In this document: positions 11,025 through 23,580 of the stretch, one piece after another
Layout: each line of letters begins with the position of its first letter
How positions within the stretch are numbered: the stretch's first letter is position 1
DNA from: Rhabdornis inornatus
Taxonomy: Eukaryota > Chordata > Aves > Passeriformes > Rhabdornithidae
Length of the DNA stretch: 64,000 nt
NCBI GenBank assembly: GCA_013397075.1
Contig: VWZS01000321.1
Span: 310,001 to 374,000, forward strand
Direction of reading: 5' to 3'
Program-made: the position numbers and the translations under genes
Notes under the pieces: generated by a model
Databases searched by the model: none
Seen by the model: the letters and a program-made list of their open reading frames with translations, nothing else
Told to the model about the DNA's origin: nothing

Positions 11025-13380
11025 AGTGTATTTCTTCTTAGCTGACAAACTTGGTGGAATCTTGACGTATCTTGACAGATTTCTGAACTTTGTGTTTCAC
11101 AATATACCTGGGAACATTTTACAAAGTAAGATCTTCAAAGAGATGTTGCAGCTCGAATACATTTGTAGCACGTCTGGAGAAAGCAATTTATTAGCTCTAC
11201 TCTGAGCCTCTGATGCTGTGGAAGGGTGAAGGGTGGGGAGAGTGTTTTCTGCTCACTCCTACCTTGTCACTTATCTGGAAATGTGTCAATTATTTGAGTG
11301 TGCCCTGGCATGTGGATATTAGGAAAACTGGTAGACATGGTGAAGTACTGGCTAGTGTGAGAGCTGAAATGTGAAAAATTGCATTGTGAAGGTTATTTGT
11401 TCTGTTTTGTATGGATGTAGGAATCCTGCTCATGTCTATTTGACTTCTCAGGGCGTCAAGATGTTCACTTTGTAATTCTGGAAGTCATTTAGAGTGAAAT
11501 GATGCTCCTGAGGTGGTGGTTGAAGCATTTCTCCATATGTTGCCACCCTTTTTGTGTCTAGTGCACCTTTCTCTTGGTACTGACTCAGGTATTTTTGGTA
11601 TGGTATTGGGAACTGGATAAAGTATGACCAAGAATTGGGAAGAATAAGTTAATTTAGACATGTTCAGTCTGACTGGAGCAACAGAGTAAGCTGCAATACA
11701 GTTGCTTTTCCAAGTAGATATAAACCCCAGACATTGGTTTGTCATGCACTGGTTTCCTCAGTGCTTGGAGTGTAGTTCCTTCATGACCTGACCAGAACAG
11801 GTTTATCCACATGGACATAGTCTATCTGGCCTTCACTCGTGTACTTTAATGCTCCTCGAGGTACCCCACTTTAAGTGAGGATGAACAGTGCTGTAGTGCA
11901 GAAAAGCAGAAAGCTTGTTGTTACTATATTCAGTTTATTTAGCTTTGTCATGATTTCAGGTTCCTATGTGTGTGTATTAAGAAGGTTTGTTTTGTTTTCC
12001 TGCTGAGCTCTATCAGAACAAAACAAAAAAACTAGAAAAGCTTTTTCTTGGTTTTCACCTCTCTTTAAAATGAGGAATGTATTGACTTTTGAATGCACCA
12101 GAGCTCAGCTTACCTAGTAATTAATAACAGAAAATAAACAGAAGTAGCCACAAACAATGTGGTGGCTCTGTCTTGTCCAGTGGCTGTTGTCCCCTGCTCA
12201 CCCCCATTTAAAATATGCTATTGCTACAGATAGAATTTTGCCTTTGAATCTCCACTTTTATAAGGTTTGGAACAATGTGCCAGAACTTAATTGCCTTTTG
12301 GCAGATCTTTTTACAGTTAATGGTGTTGCTGGTGCTGGAAGAGAGGAGGATTCAGGTGTTCAAGGGACTGATCTTTAAAAAGAAGGCAAACTGTTTAAAC
12401 TGGGTTTTTTTGATCTAGTATGCAGTGGAATTGGGCTGCAGCAAAGTAGTCTCATTTTTCCTTTTGCCTCTCTCCCTGTCAATGATTTTGGAATTTGTTG
12501 GAGTCCTCCGATAAAATTTTCATGCATTTCACAAAATCTGATGAGTTGTTAGAAGAGAGATTAGCGTCAGTGTCCCTGTAGGAGATATGCAGCTGCCTGG
12601 AGGATGATGTCATTGAAACAGTGAATTCTTGCTCATCACCTAAATCTGCTGAGTTTTAGTGACAGTTACCTGTAATAAAACCTCTCATAAAAAGTGTTCT
12701 TTTTTTCTTGGTCATGAAAATTAATCTAGTAAGTCCTTTCATAATGGATGCAACCTTGCCAGCACTTTGTTTTGGAGCGGCCTTATAGGTAGACAACATT
12801 GTGAATTTTATTGTGAATTCTTTATCATGCCTATGCAGTTCAGTCATCTCTTTTATTTCTCTTCTATTTTTATCACATTTTATCACATTCTGTTTTCTTG
12901 AAACTTTTGTTTTAGCCCTCTCCAGTCTGCTTTTTCAGTAGACAGTCTTTTACTCAGTTGTGCTTCAGCAGAACTGCCGTGTCACATCCAACATATGTAC
13001 AGTATGCATAAATTTCCTTGTCTTGCCCATGTCTATTCAGTGTTCCAGGTTTTTTGGGAGTGGGCTATCAATCAAATAGCTTACCTGTTTTTTCTGTGGA
13101 ATTCTTAGTTTGCTATAGGTGGCCTGTATGCATTCCATATGTTCCCAGGATCAGCAGCCAATTTTTCTTCTTACAAATATTCCTTCAGAAGTCTGGACAG
13201 CTTTAAAATGGCATAGTTTGGTTGTGTTCAGATGTCATTTCAATATTCTTGGTTCAGCAATGTTCTAAATGACCTCTTCCTCTATCTGCACAAGATTCAG
13301 ACTTGCCAGGTTTTTTGTATTTATTTTTGGGGGTTTTTATGGCTTGGCATGCCTTGGTGCTCTCAAATGAAACCGAAAAC

Positions 13381-13437
13381 TAAAGGAGAAAATCTTGTGT
13401 CTGTCTGCTGCCAACAGACACAAGATTTTCTCCTTTA
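13381..13437. repeat. Perfect 24-bp inverted repeat with 9-nt loop
   Basis: The left arm 13381-13404 (begins TAAAGGAGAAAATC, ends TGTCTGT) is exactly the reverse complement of the right arm 13414-13437 (begins ACAGACACAAG, ends CTCCTTTA). The loop is CTGCTGCCA (13405-13413). A transcript of either strand would fold into a 57-nt uninterrupted hairpin, close in size to a short microRNA precursor but without the usual bulges. The arms do not extend usefully into the flanks. The perfect identity suggests either a recent inverted duplication (a template-switch event) or selection on the fold. I recognise no known microRNA seed, and no transposon with these ends. Confidence 0.9.
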
Positions 13438-15678
13438 AAATCTTCCTTTCAAGCAGCTGTGTAGTAATGTCCATATAGAGGCTTTGAAGGTTACTCTTAT
13501 TACATGAAAGAATTTCAGGATCTTGCCATTCACTGGGTTGCTTCATCGCTGTGCCTGTTTGATTGGTACCTTTTCTATACAGTAATTCTGCTGCTTTTTG
13601 TTTGATGTTTGTTAATTTTGTCCATGCTTGCAGGGATTTTTTTTCTTATGATTCATTTAATAGGATAAAGTTTTTAAACATTAAATTTTGCTTTCATCTT
13701 CCATGTGTTTTTCAGTTGTCTGTTTCAGCTGCTTTCTTTCCCTCTTTATATTCACTATTATTCCTTTTATACCTCTGTTTCTCCACCACGTTTTTGAAAC
13801 AGGATGTGTGTGTCCATCTGCATCTCCCGGTTCATTCACAGAAGTTAGTGATAACTTAATTGATGAAAGCAGGAATTGGGAGTCTAAAATAATATCTCCA
13901 CATTGGCTCTTTGTGCCTGATCCCCATCTGGAGTTGCTCAGGAGAAAACTAGGTCTGACTCAGACACTGAGGATGCAATTTCCATCTCTATGGTGTTTCA
14001 CAAATACCCTTTTCCTCTGGCCACTTTTGTGATTTTCCACATACTCAGATTTTCCATTTATAATGTAGATGATAGGTGATAAGATGTATCAAGGCCTCCT
14101 GGGTTTAAATATGACCTGATGTTCTTCTCTGGATGAAAAAATGAGTCTTGTTCAAAATGGCTTTCCTTTCATCTGCTGCATTGGGATGATGTCATGGATG
14201 GGACATTTCTAGCCTCTTGTGATTTTTTTTTTTCATACTTAATATGTTTTGCAAAGGAGGCTTTTCCTATTATTGTTCTCTTCTGTGATGAGAAATACAA
14301 ATGTCCTGAAGAAAAAACACTATATATAATTTTAGCTGAAATACACTACTGATCTAAAGACCAAGTAGGACACTAAGATGTGAAGTGATGATATCCCAAG
14401 TTTCAGCAAGTCTTTTTGGAGATTTATGGTAACTATTAGGGCTGCTATGCTTTAAAATATGCTTTTCTCAATTCTTCAAGTAGGAGGAAATAACCATACA
14501 ACTTAAAAAAAAAATCTGTCATTTCTGTTATAGCAACAATCATAGTTGTGGGGGGTGTTTTTAGTTGGTTGGTCTGTTTGTTTTATATGCAATATGAGTG
14601 GATGGAATATGTTAATCCTGATGTCCTGGACTTTGAAATAATAGCATTATCAGTGTCCTGCTTCTTTTCCAGTCCTAAAATGCCCAATGAACATGGTGAT
14701 AGCTGTGAAAGGAGAATATATGGGATTGTACAGAGCTCTGGACTGGAAATACAAAGAATAGGATGGAAGGTTTCCTTGTGGTGAAACAAGAATTTAAAGA
14801 GCAGGATTTGTGGCAGAGAAGTAAAGGTTTTTCCTTTAAGCTTCATGCATCTACATCTGTTTAGTCCATTGGTTGTATTGTTGACACATCTTGAATTTAT
14901 ATTTATTGCTTGAAAACAGAAAATATTCTTAAGTCTCTCTGCATATTATATCCTACACAAGCACACAATTTAGTGTTTGGGCTCTAGGTAACTTTTATCA
15001 GTGTGCCTAGCTGGGTTGTGTATTACAGTCAAATTACTTAAAGTGTCTATTTTTACTTACATTTCAATATTTCTACTTGATATTGGCTGAATACTTGACT
15101 ACCTAGATCCTGGTTACTTAAAAAAAAATCATTGGTTATAATAAGTAGTCTGTTTTACTTGTCATATTTGTAAACTTCAGTAAAAAACATTCAGTCCCCA
15201 AAAAAGTCTTTTTTTTTTATAAGTCCAAAATTTGCAGTCTTATTCTATATAATCCCGGTGCAACCAAAATATCATTCCATGCTGCCTGGCAAGCATGTCA
15301 CTATGTCCAGTCACAATCCCAGACTAACAGTTCTTGAGGTGATTGTGATTCGTTTATGGAGCTGCTTTCGTTAAGTCTGAGTAGTTGGTAATTTTGTGAG
15401 TGGCTGTGCATGGGGTGTGTCTAATGAGGATTTTGATTTGTGAAGTAGCAAAGCCAATGTAATTTTGGTTTTTATTTTTTCTTGAATTGGTTTTTGGAGA
15501 ATATGTAGTTACACTCTACAAAACTCTACTACTGAAATTAGTATCTGCAAGTCACTGCAAGATTTTTTCAAGAGTGCTTGCTGTGCTTCTTTTCATGTGC
15601 TTATGTTTAGTTCTGTTTGTTGAACTCTGACACTCAATGCAGTAGTATCATATGGTTATCAACTTACTCCTTAACAGG

Positions 15679-15912
15679 AGTGAAGAAGTAGGGAAAAATA
15701 AAAACGCATATAATGACAACTTTTGTGAATCTGTGAGGAGTCTTCTAAATGAAGAAAAAATGTCCAGTCCCATACTTGAGGTTATGAACTTGCACACCAG
15801 GGTGCAGACAGAACTGAATGCAGCTTCTGCTTTAAGCAAACCAGGAAGAGCTCCATTCCAGAAAAAATTGTGTGTTTACTTCCAGAGCCATGTCAGCATG
15901 CTTCACTTCTAA
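15679..15912 (+). other. Open segment after an acceptor-like site; weak exon candidate
   Basis: CTTACTCCTTAACAG precedes an open frame that runs to a stop at 15910-15912 and begins SEEVGKNKNAYNDN. Residue composition is balanced and protein-like. The pyrimidine tract is modest, no good donor follows, and no polyadenylation signal is near, so it could only be a terminal exon of an unknown transcript. I recognise no domain. Chance is as likely. Confidence 0.12.
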
Positions 15913-16023
15913 GGCAGTTCAGGAGTGCCAGGGTGTTTGAGACATGGCTGTAAACAGTGTGAGGTTTCAGAGGTCATGTGGCCTTCATGGCATCAGCCCT
16001 GAATGGGATGGTGAAAGGCAACC

Positions 16024-16046
16024 CATGGAAATATCCAATTTCCATG
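16024..16046. repeat. 9-bp inverted repeat with 5-nt spacer
   Basis: CATGGAAAT, spacer ATCCA, then ATTTCCATG. A partial third copy, CCATGGATATTTC, follows at about 16080-16092. Confidence 0.7.
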
Positions 16047-17081
16047 CTGTGCCCATACATTGCTGCCTCTCTGCTTATTCCATGGATATTTCAGTATTTC
16101 TTGGTGCAATGTCTGGCTGTCTCTACATAGTTGTTAGTACATGAGTGTGGGCAGAATATTTTTTGTAGTTTATTGACCATTATTATTGCTAGAGTTTTAT
16201 TAGATTTTCTAGCACTTGTGTCTTAGCATATTTGTGTTGTAAGATATCTGGAGTAACTTAGTCATAATTTATTTGGAGAAGCATGTTGAGAGAGGCCTTC
16301 AGGTTAATTTTTATATCAGCTAGGTTGTAATTTTAATGAGGAAAAAGGGTTATGCCTGTATGTAAGGCTGAGGAAAGCTGTGGATTGATATAAAACTTTG
16401 TTTGTGTTGCCTGGTTTGTTTTTGCACTGCCTCTGTGTGAGAAGTAGCCTAAAGATTTGATGTGTCTTTTCTGTGGGGGTGGCATTTTTTTCCAAGGTCT
16501 GTGTACATGTGTAAGGCAGTGTATGCCCAGAGAAAAACACAAAGGGTTTATCTAGCATGTGATAGAAAGACAGAATTTCTTCCTTGAAAACTTTTTGCTC
16601 TCTCCAGACCCTGAAATGGAACTTAACCAGTCAAATACTCTTCTGGGGAATGTGATTCCCAACCCTACCCTGTTTTTCCTAATTGATAGTGGTCAAGGTG
16701 CTGTAGGAAGATTTTTGCTGATGTTACGAGTACCTGCCTCTAGGTCTTGGCTGTGATTTGAGAAAATGCTGACTCTAATACCTGAAATCAAGGGCAGCCT
16801 GCTTTGATCATAAAACACTCCACATTTTATAGCTCTTTTGGAAATAACACCTGAGGGCTTGCACATGTTTCTTTGGCAGGTTGTTTGTGTAGTTTCTGCC
16901 AGGTTTTACTGCACCTGCAGCAAATCTGTTTGAATGTAGCTGAGTTTAAGACTTTGACTAGAGGAGACAGCAAAATGCTTGATGATCATTTCAGATTGGG
17001 ACCCCCAATTCTGTTATGGTGAGTAGCTACACTGACTAAATGTAAAATAAGGACAAGGCTATTTTTGAAATACACTCAAGA

Positions 17082-17312
17082 TTGTGGACCATAAAGTGCT
17101 CTGGTGAGAGCTGCAGAGGGCTGTCTCGAGTGTCCTTTGGCTTCAGGGTGCACTTTGAGGAGTTTGTGGCAACTAATGCACCAGGCTTTGCAAAGGAACA
17201 TCAGACAAGATGTTCATTTGATGAACTGCTTCTCTTTCGTGTACTGAACGAGGCAATAGCCTACAGAAAAAGTCATTGCATAATCACATACTGTCATCAT
17301 GGCTGCACATAA
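17082..17312 (+). other. Open frame of 76 codons; weak exon or relic candidate
   Basis: The frame opens with MWTIKCSGE and includes an internal acceptor-like site (TCCTTTGGCTTCAG, before VHFEEFVATNAPG). It contains a few CpGs and has a balanced amino-acid composition. It ends at a TAA with no domain I can recognise, no donor and no polyadenylation signal nearby. It could be a decayed transposon fragment, an exon, or chance. Confidence 0.12.
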
Positions 17313-17879
17313 AGGAGTCCCAACTATGATCATATGGACAACATTTTCCCATTTCACGACAGAGGACTTGAGTTTTCAGAAAATCCAACTACTTTTCTTC
17401 TCCTGGACTGTGCTGGTGGCTGGGCTTGTCTTTTTGTGACAGGAGTTTTCAATTGAAGCACCCACTTCCTGCTGTCCTCTGTTCCTTTAGGAAGAGGCAA
17501 GTTCACTGTTTATGGGGGAATTCCTTCTTTCTTCCTGTTGTGCAATCCCTGCGGATTTATCTCATTTGATTACCAGCATGGCTTCTGCCAAAGAAAATAC
17601 TGGTAAATCCAGGATTTGTAAGAACTTTACAGAAGCTGATCATGCTTGGGATACCTAATGTGTTATTGTTCATAATTTAGATGGTTATTATCAATATAGT
17701 TGAAGAAGTTGACAGTCACAGATATAATTCCTGTTGGAAAGCTGGGGGTGTTGCCCTTAGGGGGTTTGACAGCACACACTTTTGCAGAATCATTGTTTTT
17801 AGATCATCTGTTTCTTGTTCAGAGTCCATGACTAATTAGCTTATAAAAAAGTCATTGAGCTTCTATCTTATAGAGAAAC

Positions 17880-18420
17880 CTGTGATGTAAGATTTGATCC
17901 CCTAATTGCTCTTGTAATTGGCATTTATTGGAGCTCTTTCACAAGTCAGGGCACCAGACCTCATTTGTTTTATGTAGAATGTTGTAAAAACAGTTGAGCT
18001 GGCAGCTGATTACAGTTTTCTATTCAGTAAGCAATTTTGGGAGACTGTGGGCTAGACAGCTGTCTGATTTGCCTAGGTTGTAAAAGTTAAATGTAAAGAG
18101 AGATGAATTTTCAGCATATGGCTCTGTTAGCAATTACATGCATTAGTGGTTTAGCTGGTGTATTGTCTGCTTTATAAATGTTTATATTGCAGCCTTCTGC
18201 TAATAGATATTGATGACAGGCAGTGTTGTGGAGGCCCAGTGTATGGCAGTGATCATTAGTTATGGCCCTGTAATGATCCATCTACATGTGTTTGGTAGCA
18301 TATCCACTTCTAACCCATGCTCATGGAAACATCAGCTATTCTGTTGTTCCTTAATAATTTAACACAAGGTCATTGTCAGCTGGGATGTAAGTGTTTAACG
18401 TTTTATATTGACCATATTCA
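17880..18420. promoter_or_regulatory. Candidate conserved noncoding element
   Basis: The segment is dense in homeodomain-type words (CTAATTGC, GTAATTGG, TAATAATTTAAC) and E-boxes (CAGCTG at several places). One E-box lies in the 12-bp palindrome AGACAGCTGTCT (18054-18065). GATCATTA and TAATGATC form another inverted pair at about 18252-18279. No open frame or repeat explains it. This texture is typical of developmental enhancers, but conservation was not tested. Confidence 0.3.
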
Positions 18421-19095
18421 AGTTTTAGAACTCTTTAAGCATAAGTGGGCCTGGAAATAAAATTATGCTGATGCTTACATAAAGCTTGTCTTATTAATTT
18501 TGGAATAATTTGGAATGTTTTTTGATTGCCTAACTATGTGTATAAAGGAAATAAGCAGTCTCTTTGTCTGTTCTGAAACTACAGAGAGCTCTGTGGTAAA
18601 AGGCAACTTTGAAATGTCACACTCTTGTCAAGGAAAAATAATCCATTGACCCTTGTCCATAAAAACTAGTGGAAAAATTATACAGTTGTGACAAGTCTCT
18701 GGATCTCAAAAGTGTGAAGAATGTGATAAGTTTGAATTAAACTGTGATGGGTACTTTGACACCAAAATATTTAACTTTTGCCATATGGCTTCTCTCAAAT
18801 TCCATACTTTTCTCAGTTGCACTCAGCTCTGAACAGCATGGGGTTTGTGGAATGATCTCTTCAAGCCACACACACAAAAATGAGCTTTTTTTCAAGTATT
18901 TGTCAGTTAGAGACAGTCTTCTGGAATTGTTTGCATTAAGTTTTTGTAATTGTAACAATGGATGTCTAATATCTGTGAAAAGAATAAATGAAGTATTTCT
19001 GGTGGCATTCATCCTGAAACCAAAGCATGATTAGCAAGTAATTAACTGTCACTTATGCTTTTGCATGACTTCACTGGCTGGATCCCAGAAATACT

Positions 19096-19150
19096 GGGGT
19101 TTTTTTTGTTTTGGTTTGTTTTTTTGTTTTTTTGGTTGGTTTTTCTTTTA
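19096..19150. repeat. T/G low-complexity tract
   Basis: Nearly all T with G interruptions (GGGGTTTTTTTTG, TTTGGTTTG and similar). Simple low-complexity sequence. Confidence 0.85.
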
Positions 19151-20150
19151 TTTTCCTAGTGGTGATAAAAGATCAGGGGCTTCTCTTGCATGTTGAGTTC
19201 AGATGGCAGAGTACAAATTCCTATGACAAGTGTGAAGAATGACCTGTGGACCTTATCCCAGGTGCATAAGCCTGAAGGACTGCTGAGCTTTTCTGTGCCC
19301 ACAGTGCTGTGGTGAACACCTCACTTTTTGCACTGGAAAGCTTTTAGTTTCTCTGGGGATGTTGATACATTTTTTTTTAACATGGGCCTCTTCAGGTTAC
19401 TGAATTCTCTTTTCTGTTTTATTTCTCCACATTTGATAACTTCAGAGGAAATGCATCTGCTTATGAAAACTTATATTTTAATCTGAAGTGTTTGGGAAAA
19501 AAGTGCATTTGATGAGATTATTCAACACTTTGTGCCTTTTTAATACACAAGACCTCTGTACTAGACATGGTAAAATTGCCCAAAGGAGGCACTTAAGTGA
19601 TTTGTCATAAGATCTTACAAGAGTCTTGGAAATTCTTGGGGACAGTTGTGGTGGATATGTGTCCCAGGGAACACATCCCCAAAATTCTTGCATGTGTTCA
19701 GCCCTTGGGAGTTGATTAGTCCTTGGCACTGGCAAATTTTTCCACTGTGTGTTTAAAAAGGTTCAGCTGTACCACAAATAATCTCTTGGTTCATGTCTGA
19801 CAAAATTATTAGGCCAGATAAACTTGAAGTCCAAAGTATTAGAAATGTATACAAGTATGGATCGAAGATTTAAAAGTCATTTTATGAGTTACTAAGAGTT
19901 TGATCTAATGATTGTGATTTCTGAACTTTCTGACAGATACCTTCAAGGTGAGATGCAAGACATGTGGAGAGGAGGGAACCACTAGATCAGGTTCAGTAAA
20001 AACTTTTTTTCGTTTACTGTATATCTACATTTGATCACATAAATGTGCTTACTAGCATGAGCAGCTAATCCCATATATTGGTGATCTGATGTGAATAGAG
20101 CTAATTTCTGTTTGTTGTTGGAACTGAAATATTACAGGAGGTTCTAGTGT

Positions 20151-20182
20151 GCTGTTTACACAGGGGAAAATCTGTAAACAGC
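20151..20182. promoter_or_regulatory. Inverted pair of forkhead-type sites
   Basis: GCTGTTTACA (20151-20160) and its exact reverse complement TGTAAACAGC (20173-20182) are separated by 12 nt. TGTTTAC is the FOX consensus core. The symmetric arrangement could suit paired binding. This is motif evidence only. Confidence 0.35.
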
Positions 20183-22559
20183 TATGGTCCTTTTGCCATC
20201 AGAATGCTTTTGTGCTCCCTGCAGGGCACATGAAACCATAATAATTGTGGAATAGTGAAAGCTAATGCTTATCCTAGGCAAGTGTGGTTAGAATCTTTAT
20301 ATCCAGCACATATCTTCAGACCTAAGTCAATTTTTATTACAAATTCACGGTTCCTTGATGTGCCTTTTCTTGACCATTATTTATCTCACTTTCATAGGCT
20401 GATTATTTTATCTGTCACTTTGCTTTTATTTCAGTGCTCGACTGGGTTAGTTCACACAAGGTGCAGATGTAGTTGTCAGTGCTTTAGGTGATATATCTTC
20501 AGAGTGAGGTTGTCATCACTGCTTTGAGAGAACACGGATCTGCTTTTTTACTGGGTCAGTTCTGTGGGGAAGTGTAGTAATTTAGAAGTTACACTTGTGA
20601 CCTTCTGTTGAATTTGCTCCATTGGTTTAATTTCCATTCAAGTTGTTGCATTCTGGTACAAGGAGCCAGTATCACTGGCCAGGTCAAATGCATTTTGAAA
20701 TGAGTAGGACTCTGAGATTTGCTGTAGGATTTGGGTTACTGGTATAAATTACAGGCTGTGTTCTGGAGAGTTGGGAAGGGGAAATCCCTTCTAGAACTTG
20801 ACGTTTATGTGCTGAAGATAGACAAGTAGCTAGGTAGGGATTTGTTCCTGGTGAAGTCATAGCAAGACTTAACATAAAACTGTGATATTTTTGTTACCTG
20901 ACTTCCTGACAAACCTTTTTAATTATTTTCTTTCAAGAGGAAGCTGAATTTTAATCTGTATGGTTTGTTAGACTACAATTGCATTTTTGATCCAAGGCAT
21001 GTGATTAAATAAAGGAGTGTGGGGTGAGAGGATGATGTACTCACGTACTCTGTCATGAGCAGTGTTAAACAGCATGAGCTGTGCTCTCAGAGTGAGGAGT
21101 TACACTGTGTAACATGTGATGATGTTCTGGCACCTGTAAAGCATTGCAGCTGATGCTGAAGATTCTTGATTAAAATATTTCTGGGAAATAAATCAGAAAT
21201 AGCTAGATGGTCTGATATTCTGCCACAAAATATGAGCTTTGGCCTCTTAACGAAAGTCTTATGGAAACAGGTTGCTGGGGTTTTGCAAGTTGTTTTGGGG
21301 TTTTAGTGGGATTTCTTTTTTTTCCTTTTTTGGTGCTTGTTTTTAACATCTTGTCTATAAAGAGGTGGTGTTTCAAGGCAGAATTTGGTCTGTCTTCAGC
21401 CCTTGATATGGTGTTTCCAGGCATCAGATTATGTTGGTCTGTGGCATAAATTGGGAGATATGAGAGAGCCCAGAAATATGAGTTCTGCAGAATCAGCAGT
21501 ATATACTGAAAGTCTTCTAAACTTCAGATCAGGCTCCTAAAGATACATTTCAGCTGTGATTGTTGGAGACAGGGAAATATAAATAGGCTCTTTCTGCTGG
21601 TGCTTGTCACATGGGACAGTCACTCTTTGTGTAAGACTCTGTATGAGCTTCACTTACTTGCCTTTTTTTTTCTGGCTTTTGCCTTTCTGCCTAAGAATAA
21701 AGCCTCAAATTTTAGTACTTGCACTGTGAAAATTGTTAGATACGTTTAGTTACAGTAAGCACTCTTCCAGGGTCTTATTTATTAGGACAGAATGAATAGA
21801 AAACTTTTGTTTATATCTATATTCCCTGATTACTCTTACTAGCATGCCAAATATCTAATGAAAAACTGCCTTGTGAATTGTTGGCTTATTTATTTCTTGA
21901 ACAAAGCCTGGTGTGATGATGTGATCTTATGGTTCCATAGGGGTAGGCTAATATACTGTAAATGGCATTAATCTGGAGCTCTGTTGTGGCATCTTTAACC
22001 TCAGCTGTTGGATAAATGCAAGACTTTGTCTTCCCTACTTCCTATCTGTCTTTACCATTAATTTACACAGCAATACTGGATGCTTATTAGGTTGAAATTG
22101 GAAAGGAAATAAATCTGTTACTTAAGTTTATAAAAATATAAGCTCTGTGATTTTTCTCTTTTCCTTTTGCAAAATGGTGCTTGCATTTATCTAAGGTGAG
22201 AGAAAAAAACAGTGGAGCCTATGTGGAATGAAAAAGGAAGCTTCCAGTCCCTTCCAGATCCAGATTTTCTCACCATAAGAGAAGCCTTCACTGTAACAGA
22301 TGTAGTTTTCCATGAGTTATGTTCATCCTTTGGGATGTCTAGGTGTATTAAAGCATCTTTAAGGACAAGGTGGTAAATATCTGACTAGCTTAAAGAATGC
22401 CAGCTCCTGATGCTTTTTGAATTGTACTAAAGTTTGGATTAGGTAGTATTCCTTGGCATGGGGAGGATGAGTGTTGATAAGCCTGTGTTTAGAACCTAAA
22501 TGTTCCTTTCAATGCCAACATATGGATGTCCTTAGATTTAGAGGCAATTTAGTTTAATT

Positions 22560-23000
22560 TTCACAAAGGAAAACCATAAATTACTAACAGTGTACTGAAG
22601 TCATTTGCGAACAGCCTCAATTAGCATAACAAAAAAAATGCAGAATAAATTCAGGAAGAGCAAGACTGACTTAGCCTTGAATTTTCTGCTGTGTCCATAT
22701 TACTGTGCTACAAGGCTTCATTCAGTAGACCTGACAAACTGAAAACTCAAGATGTTAAGGAATACGTTTCATTTTAATCTCTTTTGGGGAAAAAAAGACA
22801 CCAACTTTTGGAACCGAGATAGTAATTAGGCTGAAACAGCATAGATTAGCCCTACTTAATGTGAAATTTAATTATTTGAAAGCAATGAAATTAACATAGT
22901 CTGCTCAGCTTGGGGAAAGGTTTGAGTACAGGGATTTCTGTCAAAAATATTAATGCACACTCTGTGCTATAACTTGTTAATTTGACATAACTTTCTTTTT
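22560..23000. promoter_or_regulatory. Candidate conserved noncoding element
   Basis: AT-rich but not simple sequence with many homeodomain-like words (CAATTAGC, GTAATTAGG, TTTAATTA, TGTTAATTTGAC) and isolated CpGs (TTTGCGAAC, ATACGTTTC, AACCGAG). There is no coding frame. It resembles enhancer-type conserved DNA, but no comparison was possible here. Confidence 0.22.
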
Positions 23001-23562
23001 GCAATTGGTCATCAATTCAAAGATAACTAGTTTTCCTCTTGGTAGAAAAAAATGTCAAAACTGTCTGGATTGAAATTTGGTTCCTAGTTAGCAACAACCA
23101 GGCAGATAAGACAACATCCCCTTCTTTATTACATTTGAGACTTCCAACCCTTTTCTTCCCCTCGGCTTGTTTACTTCCTCTTTACTACCTAGGAATTGCC
23201 AATAACTGCAGCACAGCTACCAGGCAAGCAGTTTGTCTGGGATTAAGGAAGAGTTTGAGTCATTTTCCTCACTCTGATTTGAGTCAAGATTCATAAGATG
23301 CACAGGACATCTACCTGGTGTGGGGAGGGGAAAGTTCTCGGTGGGGTTCTGATCAATCTTTCACCATGGTTAAAGGAGGAAAGACACAAGGCCACTGCTG
23401 GTGGAGCCACACAGGTGCCAGGAAGGCACTGAGCAATGGGAAGCCCACTTTTTGTGGGAGCTGCTGAACTTTTCACTTCAAGAAAGGATAGGACTGAAGG
23501 ACTCCAGGATGCAGTGGTCTGGTGCTACCATCCTTTGTGCAGTGGAAAAGAGGTCAAAGTGG

Positions 23563-23580
23563 TTTTTTTTTTTTTTTTTT
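23563..23580 (-). repeat. T18 run beside a GC-richer segment; possible retroposed tail
   Basis: A run of 18 T is followed by about 400 bases richer in GC and in CTG/CAG words than the surroundings (to about 24000). Read on the minus strand this is a GC-richer body ending in poly(A), the arrangement of a retroposed copy. No AATAAA precedes the tail and I could not find target-site duplications. The long minus-strand frame here (23595-23951) has no recognisable domain. Confidence 0.3.

Larger units (their letters stand above)
690..13380. other. Noncoding stretch, intronic or intergenic
   Basis: AT-rich sequence with no exon I can support. Open frames of 60-95 codons occur on both strands, but they lack a convincing ATG context, domain or flanking splice sites. 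Items listed separately inside it are a C10 run, paired forkhead-type sites, an AT-rich hairpin, a CTTAAG cluster, a 22-bp palindrome, homopolymers, a possible MIR relic and a 19-bp tandem duplication. The part at about 3740-3860 looks the most like a conserved regulatory element. Confidence 0.6.

Noticed and set aside
21905..21990. TGATGATG resembling a C/D snoRNA C box
   Set aside because: No D box (CTGA) at a suitable distance and no closing stem.
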